DNA from: Pseudomonas moorei
GTDB taxonomy: Bacteria; Pseudomonadota; Gammaproteobacteria; Pseudomonadales; Pseudomonadaceae
Assembly: GCF_008801475.1 (NCBI RefSeq)
Contig: NZ_VZPP01000012.1
Coordinates: 62,001-126,000 of the forward strand
Length of the DNA: 64,000 nt
Direction: 5' to 3'
The notes under the pieces were generated by a model. The model was not told the DNA's origin. It did not search any database and saw only the letters and a program-made list of their open reading frames with translations. Below are positions 63,751 to 64,000 of this stretch, piece after piece. Position 1 is the first letter of the stretch, and every line of letters starts with the position of its first letter. The position numbers were made by a program, and so were the translations under genes.

Positions 63751-63936
63751 ATGTCGAAAGTACAAGGCATCACCGAAATACTGGGAATCTTTCCGTGCCT
63801 GGGCAGCGGGCGGCGAAGGCGCCGATTGAATTCCGAAGAAATGAAACTGGTGGAGCGCTATCGCGAATTGTCGGAGAGCGACCGGATTGCGATGAGGTAT
63901 CTGGTGGATGCGATGCGCAGTATTTCGAGGTTTTAG
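63751..63936 (+). CDS. Small conserved-looking protein, 61 aa
   Basis: The 61-aa product MSKVQGITEILGIFPCLGSG... has a basic patch RRRRRLN at residues 21-27 and an amphipathic C-terminal helix (EEMKLVERYRELSESDRIAM, RYLVDAMRSISRF). I do not recognise a family; the C-terminal half resembles the helical tail of short regulators such as truncated XRE proteins. It has GAAGGA about 11 bases upstream and an intrinsic terminator 12 bases downstream, which supports a real gene. Confidence 0.65.
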   Translation: MSKVQGITEILGIFPCLGSGRRRRRLNSEEMKLVERYRELSESDRIAMRYLVDAMRSISRF

Positions 63937-63947
63937 GTAAGAGAATC

Positions 63948-63977
63948 AAAAGGGCGGACGATGAAGTTCGCCCTTTT
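63948..63977 (+). terminator. Rho-independent terminator of the small ORF
   Basis: AAAAGGGCG (63948-63956) pairs with CGCCCTTTT (63969-63977) around a 12-base loop, with the T-run inside the arm. Confidence 0.75.
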
Positions 63978-64000
63978 GCCAATCGAATCGATTCAGCGGG

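Overview
The window is about 64 kb of GC-rich chromosomal DNA from a fluorescent pseudomonad, most likely the Pseudomonas fluorescens group. The evidence is the gene content: gcd-oprB periplasmic glucose oxidation, aauRS-aatJQMP, metR-metE, opgC and opgD, GlpM, a VF530 protein, a RAYT, and many Pseudomonas REP-type palindromes of the types TGTGGGAGCGAGC and TGTGGCGAGGGAGC. I saw no tRNA, rRNA, CRISPR array, integrase or classical insertion sequence. It reads as a stable chromosome with accessory cassettes inserted between housekeeping genes.

Layout. 1-1.4 kb: N-terminal half of a second-type Lon protease with a heat-shock-like promoter. 1.6-5.7 kb: gcd and an OprB sugar porin. 6.0-8.4 kb: VF530 protein, Pr6Pr membrane protein, and an iron module (siderophore-interacting reductase plus His-rich PadR/YqjI-like repressor) with an 18-bp palindromic operator candidate. 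8.9-16.0 kb: a CS1/Cbl-type chaperone-usher fimbrial cluster in two parts, pilin-usher-adhesin-chaperone and then, after an intrinsic terminator, a second pilin-adhesin pair. 16.0-24.0 kb: a 1559-aa NEL-type E3 ubiquitin ligase effector and an unusual bifunctional penicillin-binding protein. 24.1-25.2 kb: a RAYT gene between near-identical REP blocks. 25.2-29.4 kb: opgC and a gtrABC-like O-antigen glucosylation operon. 29.4-38.8 kb: FMN-glutamate-synthase-like protein, LuxR regulator with a divergent nitrilase-family hydrolase, DUF4234, Nudix, LysE exporter, GNAT, metR and metE.

38.9-44.1 kb: a second giant protein (about 1738 aa) that looks like a toxin/effector related in architecture to the NEL protein. 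44.3-53.4 kb: two alpha/beta hydrolases, a DsbA-family protein, an orphan-type sigma54 two-component system, a tightly overlapping phosphatase-aminotransferase-hydrolase operon of unknown product, and a MipA/OmpV protein. 53.5-54.8 kb: paired half-size EamA/SMR transporters and GlpM. 54.8-61.6 kb: aauR-aauS and aatJ-aatQMP for acidic amino acid uptake, with a clear sigma54 promoter and two AauR-type palindromes upstream of aatJ. 61.7-64.0 kb: opgD and a small conserved-looking ORF.

How the parts work together. Gcd and OprB feed periplasmic glucose metabolism. AauRS senses acidic amino acids and switches on AatJQMP. OpgC, OpgD and GtrABC modify envelope glycans. The fimbriae, the NEL ligase and the second giant protein are the host- or predator-facing part, and are the most interesting accessory content. 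All family assignments rest on recognised motifs and remembered family features; no database search was run.
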